Assembly (NCBI GenBank): GCA_024275555.1
Contig: JAJRYW010000289.1
Span: 1 to 5,728, forward strand
Source of the DNA: Calditrichota bacterium
GTDB lineage: Bacteria; Calditrichota; Calditrichia; RBG-13-44-9; J075
Length of the DNA: 5,728 nucleotides
Direction: 5' to 3'
The notes beneath the pieces are model-generated. The model was not told the DNA's origin. It saw only the letters and a list, made by a program, of their open reading frames with translations, and did not search any database. The position numbers and the translations under genes are program-made. Positions within the stretch are counted from its first letter, which is position 1. Each line of letters opens with the position of its first letter. Shown here piece by piece: positions 1 through 5,625 of this stretch.

Positions 1-2
1 AC

Positions 3-104
3 GCGTGAATAAATTCGAGAAGACTGCCGGTTCTCCGGTATCCGCATTCCGGGTAATCGGAATGCGGCTACCGCAGCAATCTATATTCGCGGATTAATTC
101 ACGC
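3..104. repeat. Nested inverted repeat (large imperfect palindrome)
   Basis: Outer arms at 3-17 and 90-104 pair over 15 positions with one mismatch and one G-T wobble; the outermost eight (GCGTGAAT / ATTCACGC) are perfect. Inside is a second stem: 42-50 pairs perfectly with 59-67 around an 8-nt loop. It continues through one mismatch to 36-41/68-73, giving 14 of 15 pairs, and weakly to 33/76. There is no clear T-tract on either side, so it is not a textbook intrinsic terminator. It lies about 160 bp past the stop of the minus-strand operon and could end its transcript, or it could be a dispersed palindromic (REP/MITE-like) element. The pairing is seen directly; the role is inferred. Confidence 0.6.
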
Positions 105-175
105 CTCTATAAAACATTACCTTAGGTGCGAAGATTAAATTTTGATAATCTCAAAAAATTTAAGCGAACCGTAAA

Positions 176-259
176 ATTAAAGATTAAAGATTAAAGAGCC
201 AACAGCCAACAGCCAACAGCCAACAGCCAACAGCCAACAGCCAACAGCTAAGAGCTAAC
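176..259. repeat. In-phase heptanucleotide tandem repeats
   Basis: Twelve consecutive 7-bp units run without a break: three ATTAAAG (176-196), seven perfect AGCCAAC (197-245), then AGCTAAG and AGCTAAC (246-259). All twelve keep one 7-bp phase although the unit sequence changes. The array ends four bases from the stop codon of the cyclase-family gene (264-266) and would lie in the 3' untranslated RNA of that operon as repeated GUUGGCU. Comparable heptamer arrays (STRRs) are known from intergenic DNA of filamentous cyanobacteria. Copy number probably varies by slippage. No function can be read from the sequence. Confidence 0.9.
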
Positions 260-263
260 AGCA

Positions 264-1085
264 TTATTTCTGCTCTTGCAGTTGATAGAGAAATACCCGC
301 GAGGGGGCGGCGTCGCTGCGGAAAGGGGGAATCTGGATTTGGCAGAGATAGACCCCGTCCGCGATTTGGTCAGGTACATAAATCATCTCGGTTACGGTGC
401 GTTCGCTGCGGGTGCGCTCGTCGGGCAGATACTCCCCGTCGGGAATGTTCCAAAAGCGGTGGTGGGCGGTTAGCCGCCCCTGGTCATACATGCGGTCCAG
501 CGAGGGGAGATCTACCAGCAGATGGTCAATCGGCTGGGCGGCAATCCACTCCATGGTTTCCACGGTAAAAAAGGCGGGTGGATTACGGAGATAATCGCGG
601 CTCTTCTTCTCTTCCCGGTTGGGCAGGGTGCGGATGATCAGTCCCCGGCAGTGCTGCAAGTGTTCCGGGCTAAGCGCAGCGACAATTTCGGCCCGGTTGA
701 TGACGCAATCGTCTTCCTCTGCCGCCGGTAGATAGGAATCTCCGCTCTCGCCGAATCGCACCGGCTGTACGGAGATGAGTGCAGCCAGGAAGATATTTTC
801 TCGTAGTACCGTGTCAATCGATAGTTCCGTCGCGGTAATATGTCCGGCGCACTCGGTATGGGTGCCGTTGCAATGGGGGATCAGGCGAATCTCATCGACA
901 TTGCAGCCGCTGCCCTGGTTCACATCCCCGGTAAAGCCATCCAGTTGCAGCGGTTCCGAACCAGCTTTTGACACGCCAAAATGATTGGGCTGTGTTCCCT
1001 TAAAATCCAACCGGATGGATATTTCCAGCGGCTGGCGGAGGTCGGCCTGTACGGTTCTTTCTCCAAGACTTAAGTGAATATACAT
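264..1085 (-). CDS. Cyclase-family hydrolase, probable kynurenine formamidase
   Basis: A 273-residue cytosolic protein of the cyclase/arylformamidase superfamily (Pfam PF04199 type), whose members hydrolyse N-formylkynurenine to kynurenine and formate. The family metal-binding motif HxGTHxxxxxH is visible as HCNGTHTECAGH at residues 71-82 (H71, H76, H82). The usual Asp after the second His is Glu78, as in a longer subfamily. Further conserved-looking features are DLPSLD (192-197) and a late His pair, H208-H209, before FW. At 273 residues it is longer than classical KynB (about 210). The start at 1085 is chosen because AGGAG lies 10 nt upstream (1096-1100) and the family-like sequence begins there. 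An ATG at 1193 would overlap the upstream ACMSD gene by 88 bp and add 36 residues that do not look family-like. It is the last gene of a three-gene operon, 20 bp after ACMSD. The substrate is inferred from context; other cyclase-family members act on other amides or lactones. Confidence 0.85.
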   Translation of the reverse strand: MYIHLSLGERTVQADLRQPLEISIRLDFKGTQPNHFGVSKAGSEPLQLDGFTGDVNQGSGCNVDEIRLIPHCNGTHTECAGHITATELSIDTVLRENIFLAALISVQPVRFGESGDSYLPAAEEDDCVINRAEIVAALSPEHLQHCRGLIIRTLPNREEKKSRDYLRNPPAFFTVETMEWIAAQPIDHLLVDLPSLDRMYDQGRLTAHHRFWNIPDGEYLPDERTRSERTVTEMIYVPDQIADGVYLCQIQIPPFRSDAAPSRVFLYQLQEQK

Positions 1086-1105
1086 GTCAGATTGACTCCT
1101 GTTTT

Positions 1106-2146
1106 TCAGGCCGAATCGGGCTGGTCTCCGGTGCTTATGAAAGCTTCTTTCGTAAGTCCCAGCCATTCCAGCGCCGTCCCGCTGAACAGCCATTCCCGGG
1201 TCGGCCTATCCAAATCTTCCATCTCTTCAATCATGGAGCCGGGCGAGTGTTCTCCGAGCGGAAAGGGATAATCGCTGCCCAGGGCGATTTTTTCCGCACC
1301 GACCAGGCGGATCAGGTAGCGCAACACCTCGGGATCGTGCACCAGGGAATCCAGCCAGAAGCGTCCCAGGTAATTCCGGGGATTGACCGGGTTGTCCGCC
1401 GCGCACAGATCAGGACGTACATTAAACCCATGTTCGATTCGCCCGATTGTGGCCGGGAAAGAGCCGCCGCCGTGGGCAAAGGCCACCCGCAGGCCGGGCA
1501 GCCGCTCGAACACGCCGCCAAAGATCATCGAGCAAATGGCCAAAGAGGTTTCGGCAGGCATGCCCACCAGCCAGGGCAGCCAGTATTTGGGCATACGCTC
1601 CTTGCCCATCATGTCCCAGGGATGCACAAAAACAGCGGCGTTGAGTTCCCGGGCGGCTTCAAAAAAGGGGAATAAGGCCGGGTCGTCCAAATTCCAGTCG
1701 TTGATGTGCGAGCCGATCTCCACGCCGGCCAGGCCTAACTCTTTCACGCAGCGTTCCATTTCGCGCACAGCCAAATCCGGGGCCTGCATAGGCGCCGTAC
1801 CCAGGCCCACAAATCGATCCGGAAATTCCGCGGCAATCGCGGCGATGTGATCATTCAGAAAGCGGGATAAATCCAGCGCGTTTTGCGGTTTGGCCCAGTA
1901 GGAAAACAGCACCGGAATGGTGGAGAGCACCTGCACCTGCACGTTGTGCTCATGGCACTCCGCCATGCGCACCCGGGCGTCCCAGCAGTTATGCTGCACT
2001 TCCCGGAAGAATTGGTCGTCGAGCATCATCCGGGCGCAGCAGGGTTGGTGATGATCCAGGGAGATAAATCCCCCGTAGCCGAATTTGGCGCTCCAATCGG
2101 GCATCTTCTCCGGTATGATGTGGGTGTGGATGTCTATTTTGAGCAT
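1106..2146 (-). CDS. nbaD: 2-amino-3-carboxymuconate-6-semialdehyde decarboxylase (ACMSD)
   Basis: A 346-residue amidohydrolase-superfamily TIM-barrel enzyme. ACMSD removes the carboxylate of 2-amino-3-carboxymuconate semialdehyde, diverting tryptophan carbon from quinolinate towards 2-aminomuconate. The expected zinc ligands are all present: HTH near the N-terminus (H7, H9), H175 in VFVHPWDMMG, H225 in AFAHGGGSFP and D292 in LGSDYPF. Arg48 and Arg236 fall where the substrate-binding Arg51 and Arg239 of the Pseudomonas fluorescens enzyme would align, with the same offset of about three seen for the zinc ligands (numbers of the reference enzyme are from memory). Length is close to the usual 330-340. 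The start has GAGG five bases upstream (2152-2155). It follows the dioxygenase stop by 12 bp, so the enzymes for two successive reactions are encoded together. All catalytic residues are intact. Confidence 0.93.
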   Translation of the reverse strand: MLKIDIHTHIIPEKMPDWSAKFGYGGFISLDHHQPCCARMMLDDQFFREVQHNCWDARVRMAECHEHNVQVQVLSTIPVLFSYWAKPQNALDLSRFLNDHIAAIAAEFPDRFVGLGTAPMQAPDLAVREMERCVKELGLAGVEIGSHINDWNLDDPALFPFFEAARELNAAVFVHPWDMMGKERMPKYWLPWLVGMPAETSLAICSMIFGGVFERLPGLRVAFAHGGGSFPATIGRIEHGFNVRPDLCAADNPVNPRNYLGRFWLDSLVHDPEVLRYLIRLVGAEKIALGSDYPFPLGEHSPGSMIEEMEDLDRPTREWLFSGTALEWLGLTKEAFISTGDQPDSA

Positions 2147-2158
2147 GGGCGCCTCGAA

Positions 2159-2689
2159 CTATTTCTTCACCGGCGGTTCCATCACCGCGCCGCAGTTTTT
2201 GCAGGTGCGATGTTCTTCGTTCTGATAGAACCGCTCCATAATCGGGGGCAACTGGGTGACGATATTTTCCAGTTTAAAATACTCATCGTATAGTTTTTCG
2301 CCGCAGTTTTCGCAGTACCATTGGAAGCCGTCCTGTTCTTGTGGGGCTCGCTTGCGCTCCACCACCAGTCCCACCGTATTGGCCGGGCGCTGCGGGGAGT
2401 GCGGCACTTTGGGGGGCAGCAGAAAAATTTCGCCCTCGCGGATGGGGATGTCCACCGGCTTTCCCTCATCGATTACGCGCAGGGTGATATCGCCCTCCAA
2501 CTGAAAGAAAAACTCTTCTCCCTCGTTGTAGTGGAAATCCTTGCGGCTGTTGGGTCCGCCGACCACCATCACAATAAAATCCTCGGCGTCCTCAAATACC
2601 AATTTATTGCCCACCGGCGGCTTGAGCAGATGCCGGTGATCATCGATCCACTGTTTAAAATTAAACGCGATATATTGGGATATAATCAT
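2159..2689 (-). CDS. nbaC: 3-hydroxyanthranilate 3,4-dioxygenase
   Basis: A 176-residue cupin dioxygenase that uses Fe(II) and O2 to open 3-hydroxyanthranilate to 2-amino-3-carboxymuconate semialdehyde, the substrate of the next gene product. The first cupin motif (residues 49-66) supplies Arg49, His53 and Glu59; the second supplies His97 in PPKVPHSPQRP with Arg101, and Glu111 follows. These match the family's 2-His-1-Glu iron site and substrate-binding arginines. The C-terminal part has two CxxC pairs, C126/C129 and C163/C166, which form the rubredoxin-like second metal site of the bacterial enzymes. Length is typical (about 174-180). It is the first gene of the operon. The ATG is odd: AAGGAGG abuts it with no spacer and an in-frame TAA lies at 2696-2698, so no upstream start exists. 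ATT (codon 2) or ATA (codon 3) would be better spaced but are rare starts. Confidence 0.95.
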   Translation of the reverse strand: MIISQYIAFNFKQWIDDHRHLLKPPVGNKLVFEDAEDFIVMVVGGPNSRKDFHYNEGEEFFFQLEGDITLRVIDEGKPVDIPIREGEIFLLPPKVPHSPQRPANTVGLVVERKRAPQEQDGFQWYCENCGEKLYDEYFKLENIVTQLPPIMERFYQNEEHRTCKNCGAVMEPPVKK

Positions 2690-2696
2690 CCTCCTT
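2690..2696 (-). promoter_or_regulatory. Shine-Dalgarno site directly abutting the dioxygenase ATG
   Basis: On the minus strand AAGGAGG occupies 2696-2690 and the ATG begins at 2689, leaving a spacer of zero. This is the strongest ribosome-binding match in the window, yet other genes here have 5-10 nt spacers. An in-frame TAA overlapping its 5' end rules out an upstream start. Initiation may therefore be inefficient at the ATG, or may use codon 2 (ATT, 3 nt away) or codon 3 (ATA, 6 nt away). Confidence 0.6.
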
Positions 2697-2718
2697 TATA
2701 TGTGGGAAAAATGTAGGG

Positions 2719-2750
2719 AGCGCCGGCTCGATCTGCAAAGCCCCGGCGCT
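2719..2750 (-). promoter_or_regulatory. GC-rich hairpin in the dioxygenase leader
   Basis: An 8-bp perfect stem (AGCGCCGG at 2719-2726 with CCGGCGCT at 2743-2750) closes a 16-nt loop that contains a competing GGCT/AGCC pairing. Read in the minus direction it is followed by CCCTACATTTTT and then, within 30 nt, by the ribosome-binding site. The T-run is seven bases past the stem, so termination would be weak. A role as attenuator or translational control element is inferred only; it could also be an mRNA stabiliser. Confidence 0.35.
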
Positions 2751-2780
2751 TAATTTCCGGAACGGGTTAGGCATGTTAGT

Positions 2781-2791
2781 GTGATGTTCAC
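2781..2791. promoter_or_regulatory. Short palindrome, possible operator
   Basis: GTGA-TGT-TCAC is a perfect 4+3+4 palindrome about 11-21 bases downstream of the start site expected from the TATAAT at 2809-2814. That position would suit a repressor of the kynurenine operon. The half-sites are short and such a match arises by chance fairly often, so support is weak. Confidence 0.2.
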
Positions 2792-2808
2792 CCGGATTGT
2801 TTCACTCC

Positions 2809-2840
2809 ATTATAGTCATTTTTTTCGGCGAAAAAAACAA
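2809..2840 (-). promoter_or_regulatory. Candidate promoter of the kynurenine operon
   Basis: On the minus strand a perfect TATAAT lies at 2814-2809, about 120 bp ahead of the dioxygenase ATG; transcription would begin near 2802. Two -35 choices exist: TTTTTT at 2837-2832 with a 17-bp spacer, or TTGTTT at 2840-2835 with a 20-bp spacer. A perfect 19-bp palindrome, TTTTTTTCGGCGAAAAAAA (2819-2837), covers the spacer. If the organism is a Bacteroidota species its main sigma factor would prefer a different consensus, so the call depends on the taxon. Confidence 0.35.
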
Positions 2841-3127
2841 GCAGAAATTGAAAAGTGGGTATGCTGTCGGAGAAACGGTGCAAAAAGGCCGCCTCCACCG
2901 GTGAAATTTGCCGCCTGAAACGGACGTTGCAAATACGAGGATCGGGATTTGAGAGCAGGCGGTCATTTACTTGCAGGTGTTTATGAAAGTATGCGCTTTA
3001 ATATTTTTCGTTTTGGATATCCGGAATTAAATCTCTACTTTTCAGCCAATGATAACTTGCAACTCAATTTCCCCCAATAATTCTACCAAATATATAGATT
3101 GTATTCTTGTTAGAGTAAAGAGCATAG

Positions 3128-3283
3128 CGCCTGCAGCGATTATCTCTCAGGTGGTCTATTGTTTTCGGGTTGATAAACTGGGGTGCGATTGTCAAATACC
3201 TCTTGGAGATTTTGCAGGATTTAAGCCAGCGGCAACACCGTTTGCCTGACCCTCGTACGAGTCTTCCCATTTTCGATCCATAA
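3128..3283 (+). pseudogene. Possible remnant: C-terminal tail of a lost protein
   Basis: After a TAG at 3125-3127 one frame stays open for 51 codons to a TAA at 3281-3283. There is no ATG start, but the translation looks protein-like: an amphipathic, Leu/Arg-rich stretch (LSLRWSIVFGLINWGAIVKY, then LLEILQDLSQRQH) ending in RLPDPRTSLPIFDP. It has no start codon or ribosome-binding site, and upstream in the same frame there are several stops, so it cannot be an intact gene. It may be the tail of a degraded transposase or other gene; I do not recognise the family. Two other frames are also open across parts of this stretch, so chance remains possible. Confidence 0.3.
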
Positions 3284-3312
3284 AGTTACACACGTAAGAA
3301 AAGGAGCTTCTT

Positions 3313-5004
3313 ATGACCGAGTTTATTCATGTGAAAAATTGCACTACGGATGAGCAGGCAAAATTGTGGGTAGCAGAAAAACTGACCTCCTGGGCGGACA
3401 ACATTCCTTATCACAAATTTCGTAATTTCGGCCGGAACATTACTATTAAATCCATTATGTTTAAGCCGTCCTACCATGCGGACCTGTACAGCCAGTATGA
3501 AAAGCGAACTGTTTCTGCCGGGCGCCAACCTTACCAGGGACAAGCCATACCTCCCCGGGAGTATTATCAAGCCTCCGATGTTGACCCCTGGAAAAGAGAA
3601 CTGTCATCTTATGATGAATTTATTGACCAGGAAGAGTCTTATTACGTAGGAGGATCGCAGTATGTTAAAAGTTGTACTCACTGCAATGGTCGCGGGGAGG
3701 TGACCTGTTCCGGCTGCAATGGGGAAAAAACCAAACAGTGTTCCTCTTGCGGGGGAAGGGGGAGAAGCAGGTGCGACTCTTGCGGAGGACGAGGATCAAT
3801 TAAACGTAGTTGCGGTAATTGTGACGGCGGGTATAAACAATATTGGGATGAAACGCTGAAGAGTTATAATGCTGCTCCCTGTTCCTATTGCGGCGGGAGT
3901 GGAAGTAAAACCGAGAACTGCTCTCAGTGCCGGGGAAGCGGGGAAAAGGAATGCTATAAGTGTGGAGGCGCCGGAAAAATTACCTGTTCCAGGTGTAACG
4001 GCTATGGCGTTATTGATTGCCAGGCGTGCGGGGCTGTCGGTAAAGTGATGCACTATTTGCAAATATTGCAGCAATTGAACTATGAGCGCTATTCGGATAC
4101 TCTTCATCATGAATCCGTTTCGGAGGCCTTCCCCCGATTTGCAATTGATACGGATGAAACGACGGGAAACCAGGTTGCCGACATCGATACCGAAGAAGTT
4201 TGCGCCGATTTTATCGAGGATAATCCGGCGTTGACGGCCGGCTTGCAGAGTCTTTTAAATGTCGCCGGGGAACCGCTCTCAAACGCTACCCATATTATCC
4301 GCCAGACCTTGCAAATGGATCGTTTTGATGTTTATGAAATTGCCTATACGTTTGACAATGTGGATTATTCCCTCCTGATATATGGAGAAGACAGGGCGGT
4401 ATATTCCCTGAAAAGCCCCATTACCAAAGTGCGCGACGGTTATTACCGGGAAGCCCTGGAAGCCTTTGAAAAGAAAAATTATTCCGGCAGCCACAAGGCG
4501 ATTCAAAAAGCGGCCGCCATGATGGATAACCAGGATGTAGAAGAGATTACCGAACTCCGCGACAAATTAACCAAACGTGTTGGCCGGACCTACCGGATTG
4601 GCAGCGGCGTTGCTGCTCTTATCAGCGCCGTTGCTCTCTGGGGTTATACGGTAGATTTTCTTGCGGAGCCCCGGTTTTTTCTGCCGTACTTTAACGATCT
4701 TTTTCTAAACAGCGCCTGGATGCCCGGTTTACACGCCTATGTTGCTTTCGGAATTTTTGCGATGGTCTTATTGAGTCATGTTACGACGGACCATGAATAC
4801 TCCAGCCTGATAAAATTTTATGGCGCGAGGGTGAACTCCGGTGTGCTAAGATTCCTGCTGGCCATGGTGGTAACAGCAGTCAATGCCGGCTTGATGTGGA
4901 TATCGGTTATGGCGCTGAACTTTTCCGGATTAACGCTGATATTTACCTACCCGGTGCATTGGGTTCAACTGGTCTATCAATTTGTGGTGGGCCTGTTTTC
5001 ATAA
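3313..5004 (+). CDS. SSUH2-like protein with ten-CxxC zinc hairpin and C-terminal membrane domain
   Basis: A 563-residue protein of unknown function. Residues 1-118 form an alpha/beta segment ending in a PYQGQ motif (73-77). Residues 121-239 carry ten CxxC motifs of the DnaJ cysteine-rich type (most CxxCxGxG), starting at C121, 132, 143, 154, 167, 190, 203, 214, 225 and 236. Residues 245-370 are soluble and include DVYEIAYTFDNVDYSLLIYG (339-358). Residues 376-423 look like a TPR-type helical pair, and four hydrophobic segments follow near 428-447, 472-490, 511-534 and 537-561. The order of N-domain with a PYxGQ motif, CxxC block, HYLQ helix and Tyr-rich strand pair resembles animal SSUH2, as recalled. 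There is no J-domain HPD, so it is not DnaJ, and no signal peptide. AAGGAG lies 6 nt before the ATG. It is the first gene of an operon, 41 bp before the next. The zinc domain is probably cytosolic and anchored by the C-terminus. Confidence 0.85.
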   Translation: MTEFIHVKNCTTDEQAKLWVAEKLTSWADNIPYHKFRNFGRNITIKSIMFKPSYHADLYSQYEKRTVSAGRQPYQGQAIPPREYYQASDVDPWKRELSSYDEFIDQEESYYVGGSQYVKSCTHCNGRGEVTCSGCNGEKTKQCSSCGGRGRSRCDSCGGRGSIKRSCGNCDGGYKQYWDETLKSYNAAPCSYCGGSGSKTENCSQCRGSGEKECYKCGGAGKITCSRCNGYGVIDCQACGAVGKVMHYLQILQQLNYERYSDTLHHESVSEAFPRFAIDTDETTGNQVADIDTEEVCADFIEDNPALTAGLQSLLNVAGEPLSNATHIIRQTLQMDRFDVYEIAYTFDNVDYSLLIYGEDRAVYSLKSPITKVRDGYYREALEAFEKKNYSGSHKAIQKAAAMMDNQDVEEITELRDKLTKRVGRTYRIGSGVAALISAVALWGYTVDFLAEPRFFLPYFNDLFLNSAWMPGLHAYVAFGIFAMVLLSHVTTDHEYSSLIKFYGARVNSGVLRFLLAMVVTAVNAGLMWISVMALNFSGLTLIFTYPVHWVQLVYQFVVGLFS

Positions 5005-5045
5005 ACTGACCATCCGAGTAATGTCTAACATATAGGAGAATTGAC

Positions 5046-5609
5046 ATGGCGGTTGCTGCCGAAAAGACCATAGAAACTTCATTTCCTCGTTTGATTTTTT
5101 TGCATATTAAGTCTTTGCTGACCAATAATTTTGCCCTGGTAAATTTTAAATGGCTGGGTATTTTAGTAATTTTTATTCACCTCGGGTTTTTGGGAATACA
5201 CAAATTCCTGGTTCGCCAATTCTCGGACGGTTTCTTCCGATTGGTATTGTTCGGCCTGGGAGTGGGACTTTTTTACCTGCCCGTTGCCGGGGTCTGGGTA
5301 TATCTTGTGCAGGGAACGGCTATTCTCGCTCTCATTCTTTCTTTGTTGATATACTTAGCCGACTTTTTTATCATCCTTGGGGCCGGTTTTGAAAATCCGG
5401 ATGACCCTTCCGGTAATGATGAACATGATATAGACGCCTATATCCCCCGATTCGGCGTTTTTGTGCATTCGATGATCCTGCTGCTGTTATTGGTTTATTT
5501 TCAATATACCTTTTTACATTTTCAGGATATCCCTTACTTGCCTCAACTCCTGGAGCCGGCATCAAAGCCGTTTATAGCGGCGCTATCGTTTCTGAAGAAT
5601 CTCTTTTAA
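5046..5609 (+). CDS. Multi-pass membrane protein with TM2-like motif
   Basis: A 187-residue hydrophobic protein. A short polar N-terminus (1-32) precedes hydrophobic segments near 36-53, 62-81, 87-112 and 136-157. HLGFLGIHKFLVRQF (45-59), followed by DGFFRLVLFGLG and later YLADFFIIL (103-111), resembles the TM2 domain pattern GxxGxHxFY...G...W/YxxD. The spacing to the final Asp (105) is longer than in a normal TM2 domain, as if about 15-20 hydrophobic residues were inserted. An acidic loop (113-133, rich in D/E/N) separates the third and fourth segments. AGGAG lies 7 nt before the ATG. The gene follows the SSUH2-like gene by 41 bp and precedes the next by 16 bp, so the three are probably co-transcribed and their products may meet in the inner membrane. 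The function is unknown, and the TM2 assignment is by eye. Confidence 0.8.
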   Translation: MAVAAEKTIETSFPRLIFLHIKSLLTNNFALVNFKWLGILVIFIHLGFLGIHKFLVRQFSDGFFRLVLFGLGVGLFYLPVAGVWVYLVQGTAILALILSLLIYLADFFIILGAGFENPDDPSGNDEHDIDAYIPRFGVFVHSMILLLLLVYFQYTFLHFQDIPYLPQLLEPASKPFIAALSFLKNLF

Positions 5610-5625
5610 GAAGGAGAAGCAGGAT

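Larger units (their letters stand above)
2690..3312. other. Divergent intergenic region (623 bp)
   Basis: This stretch separates two divergent operons. From left to right it holds the dioxygenase ribosome-binding site, a GC-rich leader hairpin (2719-2750), a short operator-like palindrome (2781-2791), a candidate minus-strand promoter (2809-2840) overlapping an A/T palindrome, and a possible decayed coding tail (3128-3283). A second open frame at 2919-3080 (53 codons, only internal ATG at 2991, no clear ribosome-binding site) is weaker. I see no convincing plus-strand -35/-10 pair for the 3313 gene. TTGCAA at 3057 and TTGCAG at 2971 have no good partner. No tRNA or other recognisable RNA gene is visible. 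Confidence 0.6.

Noticed and set aside
176..259. CRISPR array
   Set aside because: Units are 7 bp with no spacers; this is a simple tandem repeat.
1086..1193. N-terminal extension of the cyclase-family protein to an ATG at 1193
   Set aside because: It would overlap the ACMSD coding end by 88 bp and adds an Arg-rich stretch unlike the family; the start at 1085 has its own AGGAG.
1247..1850. Long plus-strand open frames (142 and 155 codons) antisense to ACMSD
   Set aside because: They are shadows of the GC-rich ACMSD gene, whose catalytic residues are all intact on the minus strand.
2719..2750. Intrinsic terminator
   Set aside because: The T-run is seven bases from the stem and the hairpin lies upstream of the dioxygenase gene, so a plain end-of-transcript terminator does not fit; a regulatory leader element is the more sensible reading.
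2661..2774. 37-codon leader peptide on the minus strand overlapping the dioxygenase start
   Set aside because: It has no Shine-Dalgarno site before its ATG at 2774, no run of Trp or other regulatory codons, and its frame simply passes through the hairpin and the ribosome-binding site.
3049..3270. Overlapping short open frames on both strands (66 and 68 codons)
   Set aside because: They lack ribosome-binding sites and family-like sequence and overlap each other; a third frame ending at 3283 looks more protein-like than either.
3673..4029. DnaJ/Hsp40 co-chaperone
   Set aside because: The CxxCxGxG repeats are DnaJ-like, but there is no N-terminal J domain and no HPD motif, there are ten motifs instead of four, and the C-terminus is a membrane domain.
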